NCBI GenBank assembly: GCA_963819075.1
Contig: CAWFUP010000001.1
Span: forward strand, 496,001-560,000
DNA: 64,000 nucleotides
Source: CAVQBJ01 sp963819075
GTDB taxonomy: Bacteria > Actinomycetota > Thermoleophilia > Solirubrobacterales > Solirubrobacteraceae
Reading direction: 5' to 3'
Part shown: positions 10,054 to 19,274 of the stretch, piece after piece
Position numbering within the stretch: the stretch's first letter is position 1
Layout of the letters: each line of letters opens with the position of its first letter
The notes under the pieces: generated by a model
Told to the model about the DNA's origin: nothing
Seen by the model: only the letters and a program-made list of their open reading frames with translations
Database searches by the model: none
Made by a program: the position numbers and the translations under genes

Positions 10054-11775
10054 GTGAGCCGTTCCGTTGCAGACCTGTTGGCGGAGTACCGCTCGGGGCG
10101 TCGGCACCCTTCTGACGTCGCCGCCGAGATCGGCGAGCGCCGCCGGGTTTGGGGAGCGGGCGATCCCGTGTGGATCACCGCGGTGCCCGACGATGCGTTA
10201 CGGGCGCGGGCCCGCGAGCTCGATGCCGGCGATCGCTCGCTGCCGCTTTATGGGGTCCCGTTCGCGGTCAAGGACAACATCGACGTCGCCGGCCTGCCCA
10301 CGACGGCCGGCTGCCCGGCGCTGAACGCGCCGGCGGCGGGCACCGCGCCGGTGGTGCGCCGGCTGCTCGAGGCCGGGGCGATGCTCGTCGGCAAGACGAA
10401 TCTCGACCAGTTCGCGACCGGGCTGGTCGGCACCCGCTCGCCCTACGGGGCTTGCGCGAGCGTCTTCGACGCCACGCGGGTGAGCGGCGGCTCGAGCTCG
10501 GGCTCGGCGGTGGCCGTCGCCCGCGGCGACGTCGCCTTCGCGCTCGGGACCGACACGGCGGGGTCCGGGCGCGTCCCGGCCGCCTTCAACGGGCTTGTCG
10601 GCCTCAAGCCGACGCGCGGGCTCATCAGTACGCGCGGCGTCACGCCGGCCTGCGCGAGCCTCGATTGCGTCTCGGTGTTCACGACCACGGTCGCCGACGC
10701 CGCGGCCGTGCTCGACATAGCCGCCGGGCCGCAGGCCGACGATCCCTGGAGCCGGCCCTACGTGACGCCGGACGCTCCACGGCACGGACGCCTCGCGGTG
10801 CCGATGGCCGGGCAGGTGAGCTTCGAGGAGGTCCACGCGCGGCAGGCCTGGGAGGGTACGCTCAGTGCGGCGAGCGGTCGCTTTGCGCTCGTCGAGGTGG
10901 ACGTCGGGCCTTTGCTTGCCGCGGCGCCGCTCCTGTACGAGGCCTGGGTGGCCGAGCGGGCCGTCGGTCTGGCCAAGCTCGTGGCCGACAGGCCGCCGGG
11001 GCTCGACCCGATTGTCGCCGCGATCGTCGCCGAGGGAACGAGCCAGCTCGCCACGACGGTGTTCTCCGCGGCGCACGAGGTCGCGGCCCTGCGCGTGCAG
11101 GCCCGTGACATCTGGGCTGGGGCCGACGCACTGCTGCTGCCGACGACGCCCTTTCACCCGACGCTGCGGGCGGTCGCGGCCGATCCGGTCGGCGTCAACG
11201 ATCGCCTCGGCCGCTACACGAACTTCGCCAACCTGATGGACCTCTCGGCGATCGCCCTCCCCGGCCAGGACCGCACGGACGGCCTGCCGTTCGGCGTCAC
11301 CCTGCTCGCTCCGGCCTGGCACGACTACCGGTTGCTGCAGCTGGCCGCGTACTGGCGCGGCGAGGCCGGCGTGCGGGCGGCCGAGCCGGGGGCGCTGCGC
11401 CTCGCCGTCGTGGGGGCGCACATGTCGGGCCTGCCGCTCAACGAACGCCTCACCTCGCGCGGCGCACGCCTCGTGCGGGCGACGACCACTGCGCCCGAGT
11501 ACCTGCTCTACGCGCTGCCCGACAGCGGCGTACCGCGGCCCGGCCTCATCCGCAGCGGCACCGGCGGCGCCGCGATCGTCACCGAGGTATGGGAGCTCTC
11601 GGCGGCCACGCTCGGCGCGCTGCTCGCGGAGGTCCCGGCGCCGCTCTCGATCGGCCGGGTCACACTGGCCGACGGCGAGGAGGTGGCCGGCTTCCTCTGT
11701 GAGCCCGCGGCAGTCGATCGGGCGAGCGAGATCACGCACCTCGGGGGCTGGCGCGCATACTTGGCCGAGCGCTAG
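10054..11775 (+). CDS. atzF: Allophanate hydrolase (AtzF-like, amidase-signature)
   Basis: Hydrolyses allophanate to ammonia and N-carboxycarbamate/CO2, completing ureide breakdown. The 573-residue protein has an amidase-signature domain (about 1-440) with triad Lys73 (FAVKDNID), cis-Ser147 (SGGSSSGSAV) and nucleophile Ser171 (GTDTAGSGR). The spacings equal those I recall for AtzF (91/165/189). The C-terminal domain (about 450-573, from LRLAVVGAHMSG to GGWRAYLAER) is the extra domain typical of allophanate hydrolases. GTG 10054 has AGGAG eight bases upstream. This gene ends the cluster. Confidence 0.9.
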   Translation: MSRSVADLLAEYRSGRRHPSDVAAEIGERRRVWGAGDPVWITAVPDDALRARARELDAGDRSLPLYGVPFAVKDNIDVAGLPTTAGCPALNAPAAGTAPVVRRLLEAGAMLVGKTNLDQFATGLVGTRSPYGACASVFDATRVSGGSSSGSAVAVARGDVAFALGTDTAGSGRVPAAFNGLVGLKPTRGLISTRGVTPACASLDCVSVFTTTVADAAAVLDIAAGPQADDPWSRPYVTPDAPRHGRLAVPMAGQVSFEEVHARQAWEGTLSAASGRFALVEVDVGPLLAAAPLLYEAWVAERAVGLAKLVADRPPGLDPIVAAIVAEGTSQLATTVFSAAHEVAALRVQARDIWAGADALLLPTTPFHPTLRAVAADPVGVNDRLGRYTNFANLMDLSAIALPGQDRTDGLPFGVTLLAPAWHDYRLLQLAAYWRGEAGVRAAEPGALRLAVVGAHMSGLPLNERLTSRGARLVRATTTAPEYLLYALPDSGVPRPGLIRSGTGGAAIVTEVWELSAATLGALLAEVPAPLSIGRVTLADGEEVAGFLCEPAAVDRASEITHLGGWRAYLAER

Positions 11776-11890
11776 CGAGAGCCCTGCCTGCCGGGTGGTC
11801 GACGAGTCGCTCCAGCTGGTTGCTATCGATGTGACTCTGGGGGCGACGTACTCGCGCCGCTGGCGATCCGGTGACGGTACGGGGCGTCGG

Positions 11891-12121
11891 TCAGCCCGAT
11901 CTCGTTCCCTGGACTACAGCAGCGGGTGCGGCGCTGACGGCGGCGACGATCACCACTGCGCCGAGGAACGCGAGGTGCGTGGACGTGCCCCAGATCCCGT
12001 CGGGGATACCAAGCAGCGCCGCCAGCACGATCGCCCAGGCGCCGGCGGCGGCCTTGCGGCGCCAGCGGCCGGTCAGCAGCGCGCAGCAGGGTCCGACGAT
12101 GAGCAACCCGACGAGGATCAC
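11891..12121 (-). CDS. Small membrane protein, unknown
   Basis: A 76-residue frame starting at GTG 12121, with two predicted membrane segments (VGLLIVGPCCALLTG and WAIVLAALLGIP, then a third hydrophobic stretch LAFLGAVVIVAAVS). The same frame stays open upstream to about 12178, where LAAADALLGNLVILV would extend the first helix, so the true start may lie further up. Hydrophobicity pattern and clean codon use argue for a real gene. No family recognised. Confidence 0.5.
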   Translation of the reverse strand: MILVGLLIVGPCCALLTGRWRRKAAAGAWAIVLAALLGIPDGIWGTSTHLAFLGAVVIVAAVSAAPAAVVQGTRSG

Positions 12122-12171
12122 GAGATTCCCGAGGAGGGCGTCGGCGGCGGCCAGGGTGAGGCACCTGGCGC

Positions 12172-12642
12172 TCGCTAGTCGCCAGCGTCGCGGTTACCCC
12201 AAGCCACTACGGCCGCCACACGCGGCCAGGCTCGCGCGGAACGGCCAGCTAGCCCGGCCCGACACAAGCAGGACCATCCGGCATCGCGCTCAACAGGGCC
12301 GATCGGCGCCTGCTCGCCAAGCGCCCGGGCGTGACCAGCAAGCACGTAAAGGCGCGGCCGAGCTGACGCTCGGCGGCGAAACATCGCGCCAGGGTATGAC
12401 TCTTCTGGTCCCCGCGTTGTGCGCGGGTCGCCGCATGTCAGCAGACTGACCTCGCCCTGACGGCGGCGCGCTACTTCGGCGGCGGCGCGCGGTTCTTGGG
12501 CGTGCCGTGAGGCGACATCGTGACCGAATCGCTACCCGCCTGTGTGGGACGGGTTCGCCGCTGCCCATCGGCCGGGTCGGCGCGCGTAGGCCTTTTGGTC
12601 CGGTGTCGCCCGCGGTCTGTCCACCACGACGAAAGGCGCCGC
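12172..12642. other. Mostly non-coding stretch upstream of the secreted Thr-rich protein
   Basis: No convincing gene. It contains the GTCAG-N4-CTGAC palindrome at 12437-12450, and GAAAGG at 12631 serves as ribosome binding site for the ATG at 12643. Confidence 0.45.
12437..12450. promoter_or_regulatory. GTCAG-N4-CTGAC palindrome, copy 1
   Basis: GTCAG CAGA CTGAC, a perfect 5-bp inverted repeat with 4-bp spacer, 193 bases upstream of the secreted Thr-rich protein. Exact copies of the arms with the same spacing occur at 19206, 20728 and 25021. Candidate operator. Confidence 0.4.
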
Positions 12643-13557
12643 ATGCGTAAGGGATCGATAGCCACGCTCACCGCCGCGCTCACGCTCGGCGCCGCGACAA
12701 CGGCTCACGCGCACACCGCCAACCTGTCGGTCGCGTGCGGCTGGGCGACCATCACCTGGAGCAGATTCACCCCGGCCGGACCCGGCGCGACGGGCAATGG
12801 CGGATACAACGCCGCGTCGTACACGCTCACGTTCACGCCCGCGACCGGCGGCGGACCCACGACCTTCTCTGGGTCCGTGCGCTTCGCCGGCGGCGGGACG
12901 ACGCTCTCGGTGGCGCTCCCGCAGGTCGACGGCGACGTGTCGGCATCCTCAGCATGGACGCGCGCGCAGACTACCGACGGCGACGATGGCAGCGCCTCGA
13001 CGTCCGCTCCGATTGGGATCACCGACTGTCCCACCACGACGACCACCACCACTGCGTCGAGCACGAACACGACCGCGGCGTCGAGCACGACAACGACGAC
13101 GACGAGTTTCACGACCGCCACGTCGAGGACCACGACGGTCACGAACGCGTCGCCCGCCGTAACGCAGACGAGCGTCGTGACCAGCACATCGACTCCCGGC
13201 CCGGTGACTGCGCCCGCCAGCGGCGTCTCTGCGGCCATGGCTCACGCCTGCACGCCGGTGCGACGCGCCCGCGTCACCCGCCGAGGCCTCTCCCACGGGC
13301 GGCTGGCCGTCACGGTGCAAGCACCGGCCGTACGACACGTCGTGTTCGTCATCGATGGCCACCGCGTGCGGACCCTTTCGCGGGCCAACGCCGGCGCCGG
13401 GCGCTTCCGCTACATCATTCCCGTCGACCGCGAGCGCTACGGCGCCCATCGACTCCGCGTCGTGTACACCAACGATTGCACCAGCCGCTCCTCCTCTCTG
13501 CGCTTCGCACGGCGACCGCCCGCCCGCACAGCCGTGTCCCCGTCGTTCACCGGCTGA
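12643..13557 (+). CDS. Secreted Thr-rich protein, unknown
   Basis: A 304-residue exported protein. A signal peptide (MRKGSIATLTAALTLG, cleavage after AHA around residue 24) precedes a beta-rich domain (about 25-125, one Cys early and one late). A long Thr/Ser linker (about 126-195, TTTTTT runs) follows. A C-terminal domain (about 205-300) contains HVVFVIDGHRVRTLSR and a RLRVVYTNDC strand, a pattern I associate with actinobacterial surface proteins. ATG 12643 has GAAAGG upstream. It stands alone; function unknown. Confidence 0.75.
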   Translation: MRKGSIATLTAALTLGAATTAHAHTANLSVACGWATITWSRFTPAGPGATGNGGYNAASYTLTFTPATGGGPTTFSGSVRFAGGGTTLSVALPQVDGDVSASSAWTRAQTTDGDDGSASTSAPIGITDCPTTTTTTTASSTNTTAASSTTTTTTSFTTATSRTTTVTNASPAVTQTSVVTSTSTPGPVTAPASGVSAAMAHACTPVRRARVTRRGLSHGRLAVTVQAPAVRHVVFVIDGHRVRTLSRANAGAGRFRYIIPVDRERYGAHRLRVVYTNDCTSRSSSLRFARRPPARTAVSPSFTG

Positions 13558-13798
13558 GTCACGCCGACCGCGCGACCGAGCGTTCGAGCGCGGTGGCGGC
13601 ACCGCGGCTGCCGGACGGGGTCGCTGTCGGGGAGCGCGAGAGCGGGCGGCCACGCCGGCGACGCAGGGACCGGCCTGGATGCCCGACGCGGTCGCCACAC
13701 GTCGGCGGTCATCGCTCCGTGACCCGACGCAGGGCGGACCGCCGCCCGAGACACCACGGCCACACGACGGGACCGAGAGCCCCTGGTGCGGACGCTCG

Positions 13799-14836
13799 TC
13801 AGGAGCTCGAGTCGACCCTCAGACCCCGGCAGCGCTTGGCGTGCAAGTGCTCGCATACGACGACATAACCGGGGCGTGGCGTGCCGCGCGCGTCAAGCAG
13901 GCCGGCATCGAAGCGCGCCCTCGCCGTCGCCCCGTACCACTCAAAGATGTACAGGCGGGTGACGCGACCGAACGCTCCGGCGATGCGGAACATGTAGGCG
14001 AGCGCTCGGGCCGCGCGACGGTCGCCGCTGCCGTGGCGGTTGGGGAAGCCGCGTCCGAACGTGACGATCCCACCGGTCTCGGTCAGCCACACCTGGCCCG
14101 GCACCGCTCCCAGGATCGCGCGCGTACGCGCGGTGCTGAAGCGATTGGTATCCGAGTAGTCGTGCAGGCCCCACAAGCGTGGTGTGCGCACGCCCATCCG
14201 CTGCAACGCGGCCCGGAACCGGGCGATGTAGCGAAGCGTCGGCCGCACGTCGTTCTGGTCGAGGACGTCGAGGGCGACGATCGTGCAGCGTCGGCAGACG
14301 CCGCGAAGCGCGCGGTAGTACGCGGCTGCCCCGCCCGCGCTCGGACTCGCAAGCACGTGGCGGATCTGGCCCCGGTTGGCCTCGTTCCAAGGCTGCCACG
14401 CCTCAACGCCAGGGAATCGCTCGATCGCCCGGCGCACGTCTCGCTCGTACGTGCGCACGCTCGGCAGCCGCGTGGGTGACAGTTCGGAGTGATAGAAGGC
14501 GACCAGCATCTGCACGTGGTCGGCGCGGGCGTGCCGGTACCAGTTGATGAACTCGTTTAGGTACGGGAGGTTGGCGCGGCTGCCGTTCGCGACGTCGTAG
14601 GGAGCGATGTAACGCGAGATGCGGTCGGCGATACGCTGGCGCGCCAGAAGCTGCGTGTAGAGCGGATCCACCAACATGGCCGCCTTCTGGTCCGCGACGC
14701 CGACGAGGTAGGCGTGGCTCACCGTGGGCCCGGTGAGGCCACCGAGGGCAAGCGTCGTGAGCGCGAGCAGCAGTCGGACACGCAGCCCACGCGCGCGTCG
14801 TGCCCTCCATCGCAACGTCGACCACCGCAGGCGCAT
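13799..14836 (-). CDS. Secreted glycoside hydrolase-like protein (clan A TIM barrel)
   Basis: A 345-residue exported protein. The signal segment LLLALTTLALGGLTG ends near residue 42. The rest resembles clan GH-A glycosidases (GH5/GH39-like). The likely acid/base Glu152 lies in QPWNEANRG at the end of strand 4, and the likely nucleophile Glu253 in VWLTETGGI at strand 7. Terminal Cys residues may pair. ATG 14836 follows no strong ribosome site; longer upstream codons are low-complexity. It is divergent from a second protein of the same general type at 15323. Substrate unknown, probably a polysaccharide. Confidence 0.75.
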   Translation of the reverse strand: MRLRWSTLRWRARRARGLRVRLLLALTTLALGGLTGPTVSHAYLVGVADQKAAMLVDPLYTQLLARQRIADRISRYIAPYDVANGSRANLPYLNEFINWYRHARADHVQMLVAFYHSELSPTRLPSVRTYERDVRRAIERFPGVEAWQPWNEANRGQIRHVLASPSAGGAAAYYRALRGVCRRCTIVALDVLDQNDVRPTLRYIARFRAALQRMGVRTPRLWGLHDYSDTNRFSTARTRAILGAVPGQVWLTETGGIVTFGRGFPNRHGSGDRRAARALAYMFRIAGAFGRVTRLYIFEWYGATARARFDAGLLDARGTPRPGYVVVCEHLHAKRCRGLRVDSSS

Positions 14837-15322
14837 GACCCACTCAACAACGCTCGGCGGCCCAGGTTGCGCTGGAGCCGGCTCGGCGCCGACGCCGCGG
14901 TCACATCCCTGACGTGGCCGGCGTCGAGCGGCTTGACGATCGACCGCCGCCCGCGCGATCCGCGCCCGCCGACACACCCGCGAACCGACAGGGAGGAGTG
15001 GACCCCGGGGCGGCGTCTTGCCCTATGCCGCGACGGCGAGCTTCCGCGACGGCACGACGGGACGACGGCCTGGGCCACGGATCAGCTCTCGCGTCCGGAC
15101 ACCCTCACCCGAGCGACGCACGCGATTCACGGCCGAGGTCGCTCGCTTGGTCACGCCCGGCGAAGCAGCCGAGGCCAAGCGGACGCGAGGAACTCGATCA
15201 CTGTCAGAACATTGACCGGTGGGCGCACCGATCGGGGCGACGAAGGGTTGGCGAGGCATGCGCAACGAGCACATGAACACCCACCTTCCCGCCCCGGCGG
15301 GCGATCCGCACCGGACCCGCTG
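14837..15322. other. Divergent intergenic region between two glycoside hydrolase-like genes
   Basis: About 485 bases without a supportable gene. The frames are Arg-rich products of GC skew. It must hold the promoters of both flanking genes, but I see no clear operator or -10/-35 pair. Confidence 0.4.
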
Positions 15323-16777
15323 ATGCGCTACCGCGACGATCCAGTCCGACGGCGACGTCCCCGCGCCGCTGCCGCCGTTCGCGCACGCCGCGCTGTGGCG
15401 GTAGCCGTTGCGGCCCTGGCGGCGGGCGGGCACGCGGCGAGCGCAAGCGCATCGGCCGGCCAGGCCACCTATTTCGATGCTCCGCGCGACCTGGTGGGAG
15501 TGTCGGCGGCGCGGCGCGCGCGCACGTTCGCCGAGCTGCGCTCGCTCGGTGTCGACGGCCTCCGTGTCGTGGTCTATTGGGAGCGGGTGGCGCCGCAACC
15601 GCGCTCGGCCCGCGCCCCCCGCTTCGATGCCGCGGATCCGAGCGCCTACGACTGGTCGGCCTACGATCCGGTTCTCGCCACCGCGAAGGCACTCGGCTGG
15701 CGCGTCCTGCTCACCGTCTCGGGGCCCGTGCCCCGGTGGGCGACCGCGAGCCGGCGCGATGAGGTCACTCGTCCCGACCCTCTGGACTTCGAGCGTTTCA
15801 TGACCGCGGTCGCGCGCCGCTACGCCGGCAAGGTCAGCCTCTTCTCGATCTGGAACGAGCCCAACCACCCGGCGTTCCTGCAACCCCAATTCGTCCACGG
15901 GCAGCCGGCGTCGCCCAGGCTGTACCGAGCCTTGTGGCAGGCCGGGTACGCGGGACTCGTGGCCGGCGGGATCGCTCACCCAGCCGTCCTGTTCGGCGAG
16001 ACCGCCCCGACCGGCAGCCCGCACGACGTCGCACCGCTCGTCTTCCTGCGCGACGCGCTCTGCCTGAACGTGCGCTACCACAAGGCGGCGACGTGCTCGC
16101 AGCTGCCGGCGGCCGGCTACGCACATCACGCCTACACGATCCCCGCCGGCCCGTACTATCGCCCGCCAGTGCCAGACGACGTGACCATCGGTGCGCTGTC
16201 GCGTCTGGTCGGCGCCCTGGATCGGGCGGCGAGGGCACACGCGATCCGCGCGCGGCTGCCGATCTACCTCACCGAGTTCGGCGTCCAGAGCCACCCCAAC
16301 CGCTGGCTCGGGGTTTCGCCGGCCGTCCAGGCCCAGTTCGACGCCATCTGCGAGATGATCGCCTGGGAGAATCCCCGCGTTGCGGCGTTCTCGCAGTACC
16401 TCCTGCGCGACGATGCCACGATCGACCGACCGGGAAACTCGCTCTCCGGGCTCGGAACCGGCTTCCAGACCGGGCTCGAGTACGCCAACGGCCGCCCCAA
16501 GCCGCTCTACGCCGGCTTCCGCTTGCCCCTCGTCGTCATGCGCGCCCGAGCTGGCTTTAACCTGTGGGGGTACGTCCGCCCGGCGCGCGGAGCCACGGGC
16601 GTCACGGTCCTCGTGCAGCGCTCGCGCCGTGCAGGCTTCACGGTGCTTGCACGGCGACGCACCGACACTCGCGGCTACTGGCAGATGCCATCGCGGGTAC
16701 GTGGCGTGGCCTGGCGGGTGCGCTGGCGCGCTCCTGCCGGCATCACCTACACCGGCCCGCCGATCGCGGCGTACTGA
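15323..16777 (+). CDS. Secreted glycoside hydrolase-like protein with C-terminal beta domain
   Basis: Exported 484-residue protein. The Arg-rich n-region and AVAVAVAALAAGGHAA form the signal peptide (about 1-45). The TIM-barrel part has clan GH-A signatures: acid/base Glu179 in FSIWNEPNHP and nucleophile Glu318 in IYLTEFGVQ. After about residue 390 a beta-rich domain (NLWGYVRPARG to the C-terminal IAAY) resembles carbohydrate-binding or Ig-like tails of related actinobacterial proteins. ATG 15323 directly precedes the signal. A relative of the divergent gene at 13799; the two probably act on the same kind of glycan outside the cell. Confidence 0.8.
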   Translation: MRYRDDPVRRRRPRAAAAVRARRAVAVAVAALAAGGHAASASASAGQATYFDAPRDLVGVSAARRARTFAELRSLGVDGLRVVVYWERVAPQPRSARAPRFDAADPSAYDWSAYDPVLATAKALGWRVLLTVSGPVPRWATASRRDEVTRPDPLDFERFMTAVARRYAGKVSLFSIWNEPNHPAFLQPQFVHGQPASPRLYRALWQAGYAGLVAGGIAHPAVLFGETAPTGSPHDVAPLVFLRDALCLNVRYHKAATCSQLPAAGYAHHAYTIPAGPYYRPPVPDDVTIGALSRLVGALDRAARAHAIRARLPIYLTEFGVQSHPNRWLGVSPAVQAQFDAICEMIAWENPRVAAFSQYLLRDDATIDRPGNSLSGLGTGFQTGLEYANGRPKPLYAGFRLPLVVMRARAGFNLWGYVRPARGATGVTVLVQRSRRAGFTVLARRRTDTRGYWQMPSRVRGVAWRVRWRAPAGITYTGPPIAAY

Positions 16778-17112
16778 GCGCGCCCGCCGGCCTCGCGAGC
16801 CCGATCGGCGTTCTGACGCGGCAAGACGATGCGGCTCGGGCCGCGGGGTACAGACACCCGCTCTGCCTGCCGCGAGACTCAGCGACTCGTCTGAACACCC
16901 TCGCGTTGCCGTCGGCCGCTCGCGACCTGACGGCCAGCGTTCGGTCGACGTCACCCGGTGTCGCTAGCACCCGGCGCAGCGTCGGCTCCACTCGGGCAGT
17001 GGTCGCCGCGGGTGCGTTAGCCAGCTGAGCGTTCCGCGGCGTACGACGGTGTCGTCGGGCGAAGGCGAGAACCATTGCTGGCCCGCGGACGGAGAGGCGG
17101 AGGAAGGTTGAG
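16778..17112. other. Convergent intergenic region
   Basis: About 335 bases between the convergent ends of the glycoside hydrolase-like gene and the ClC gene. No gene, clear hairpin terminator or repeat seen. Confidence 0.35.
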
Positions 17113-19140
17113 TCATGGGTGACTCTTCTGCGAATTGGCCCCAGCAGGGTAGAACGTTGAGGGTACAACTTCGACCTCGCCACCGCGCCCGTCCTCGGTG
17201 CTTCCGTGCGGGTCGGGGCCGCGTCGCGATTTGGTCGAGGGCATCGCCGGGCGCCGCTCGCCGGCGATGGGTGCGCCGGTGGCGCGCAGTACGCGACGAT
17301 GGGTGATCCAGCCGACGACGTTGTCGTCGCCGTCGAGGATCGGCAGGCCCCCGTCCTCGGTCGCCGCGAGTGCGCCCACGGCGTCCTGGAGCGGCTGCTC
17401 GGCGCGCAGGTCGGGGGTGGCATGCAGGAGTGAGCCGGCGCGCAGGCCGTCGGGGCAGTTGGCGAGCGCCTGCTCGACATCGACCGCCGCGACGACGCCG
17501 AGCAGCGTCCCCTGCGCGTCGATGACCGGCAGCGTCTCGGTTCGTTCACTTGTAAAGCGCCTGAGCACCTCGGCGAGCGGCTGCTGCGGCGCGAGCGGCG
17601 GTGGAAGTGGGCCCATTGCCTGCGCGATCGTGGTCTGCGCCAGCGGGCCGGCCGGGGGCTCGTCGATGTCGATTCCGCGGCGGCGCAGCTTCAGTGTGTA
17701 GATCGTGTCGCGTGTGATCGCGTTGCTCAGCGTGGTCGCGACCACGATCGCCAGCATCAGTGGCAGGATGATTCGGTAGTCGCCGGTGAGTTCGAAGATG
17801 ATGATCACGGCAGTGATCGGCGCGCGCGCGCTGGCGGCGAACACGGCGCCCATGCCGACCAGTCCGTACGCGCCGGGCGCGGCGGCGAGGTGTGGCATTA
17901 GCCGGTGGACGATCGTGCCGTAGGCGCTGCCGAGCATCGCGCCCATGAACAGCGATGGCGCGAACACGCCGCCCGAGCCGCCGATCCACATCGTCAGGCT
18001 GGTAGCGAGGATCTTCGCGGCGAGCAGGCCGAGCAACGCCATGAGCACGTAATGGCCGGCGACGGCCCGCTCGAGCACGGGGTAGCCAACCCCGTACATC
18101 TGCGGTACGACGAGCAGCAGCAGCCCCAGCAACACACCGCCCGCGGCCGGTCGCAGCCAGTCCGGGCCGCGCCACAGGCGGTCTGCGACGTCTTCGCCGG
18201 TGTAGAGGAGTCGCACGAAGGTCAGGCCGACGGCCGTGGCGAGCACGCCCAGTCCGGTGTAGAGCAGCAGCTCCAGCGGCGAACTGAAGGCAAACGTCGG
18301 CAGCGACAGGAACGGGTGGCTGCCGAACGCCGCCCGGCCGATGGCGTCCGCCGTGATCGAGCTGAGCACCACCAATCCGAACGAGCGGGTCTGGAAGTTG
18401 CGCAGGATCAGCTCGAGCGCGAAGAACACCCCGGCGATCGGCGCATTGAACGTCGCGGAGATCCCGCCCGCGGCGCCGCAGGCCACGAGCAGGCGAAGCT
18501 GAGGCTCGGAGAGGCGCAGCAGCTGACCGGTAACCGACCCGAGCGCGGAGCCAATCTGAACGATCGGGCCCTCGCGCCCCACCGAGCCGCCCGAGCCGAT
18601 ACACAGCCCTGACGCAAGCGATTTGACGATCGGCACCTGCGGACGCATGCGACCGCCCTGGCGATTGACCGCATACATCACCTCGGGAACCCCGTGCCCG
18701 CGGGCCTCGGGCGCGAAGCGCGAGACGAGTGGACCGTACAGGAGGCCTCCGACCACCGGCGCTACCACGACAAACCAGGCGCCCACGCCCAGGAACGGGT
18801 TGCCGGCGTGGCCCGCCGCGCTGTAATCGCGATGCCCCGTGAACAGGTAGGTGAAGCCGACGATCAGGTAGCGAAACGCGATCGCACCGATGCCGGCGCC
18901 GGCACCAGTGAGCAGCGCCAGCGCCGTCAGGCCCCAGTCACTGCCTGCCGCCGAGCGCTGCAAGCCGCCGAGAATCCGGTCTCCGCCCACCCGGACCCAA
19001 CCCGCGCGCTCGCCTGCACGGGGCAGTGTGTGCGGGTGCTCGTCGGTTGCTTCGGCGACTTCTGCTGCGCAAACAGCATTATGCCGGTTGGGCTCGACGT
19101 CAGCGCCCCTCTCGAGTTGCTCGTCGCTGACGTCACTCAC
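17113..19140 (-). CDS. ClC-type chloride channel/transporter with C-terminal CBS pair
   Basis: Membrane protein of about 675 residues. Residues about 70-490 form the ClC core, with selectivity motifs GSGGSVGREGPIVQIG (the Glu is the gating residue), GGVFAPSLFMGA and, earlier, the EARGHGVPEVM loop. Residues about 520-640 form two CBS domains (LPVIDAQGTLLGVV, LPILDGDDNVVGWI), which usually bind adenine nucleotides and regulate gating. GTG 19140 is used as start; a TTG at 19173 in the same frame would add 11 residues, and neither has a good ribosome site. It is divergent from the Crp-like regulator at 19275. Confidence 0.88.
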   Translation of the reverse strand: MSDVSDEQLERGADVEPNRHNAVCAAEVAEATDEHPHTLPRAGERAGWVRVGGDRILGGLQRSAAGSDWGLTALALLTGAGAGIGAIAFRYLIVGFTYLFTGHRDYSAAGHAGNPFLGVGAWFVVVAPVVGGLLYGPLVSRFAPEARGHGVPEVMYAVNRQGGRMRPQVPIVKSLASGLCIGSGGSVGREGPIVQIGSALGSVTGQLLRLSEPQLRLLVACGAAGGISATFNAPIAGVFFALELILRNFQTRSFGLVVLSSITADAIGRAAFGSHPFLSLPTFAFSSPLELLLYTGLGVLATAVGLTFVRLLYTGEDVADRLWRGPDWLRPAAGGVLLGLLLLVVPQMYGVGYPVLERAVAGHYVLMALLGLLAAKILATSLTMWIGGSGGVFAPSLFMGAMLGSAYGTIVHRLMPHLAAAPGAYGLVGMGAVFAASARAPITAVIIIFELTGDYRIILPLMLAIVVATTLSNAITRDTIYTLKLRRRGIDIDEPPAGPLAQTTIAQAMGPLPPPLAPQQPLAEVLRRFTSERTETLPVIDAQGTLLGVVAAVDVEQALANCPDGLRAGSLLHATPDLRAEQPLQDAVGALAATEDGGLPILDGDDNVVGWITHRRVLRATGAPIAGERRPAMPSTKSRRGPDPHGSTEDGRGGEVEVVPSTFYPAGANSQKSHP

Positions 19141-19204
19141 GTGAGCGAGCGTAAGCGCCCTTGGGAGTCCCAACCAAGGGTCACCGTCGCCTCACCGACG
19201 TCCC

Positions 19205-19220
19205 GGTCAGAATCCTGACC
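19205..19220. promoter_or_regulatory. GTCAG-N4-CTGAC palindrome, copy 2
   Basis: GGTCAGAATCCTGACC is a perfect 6-bp inverted repeat with spacer AATC. It lies between the ClC gene and the divergent Crp-like gene, 55 bases before the ATG of the latter. Its position suits an autoregulatory operator. Confidence 0.5.
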
Positions 19221-19274
19221 AGGACCCCATCGGGCTGCCATCCGCCAGCGCCTAAGGTGCCACGATGCGAGCTG

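Noticed and set aside
10198..11739. Minus-strand ORF of 513 codons
   Set aside because: Shadow of the allophanate hydrolase gene, low-complexity Arg/Gly-rich product.
15023..16954. Minus-strand ORF of 643 codons
   Set aside because: Shadow of the glycoside hydrolase-like gene caused by GC-rich codon positions.
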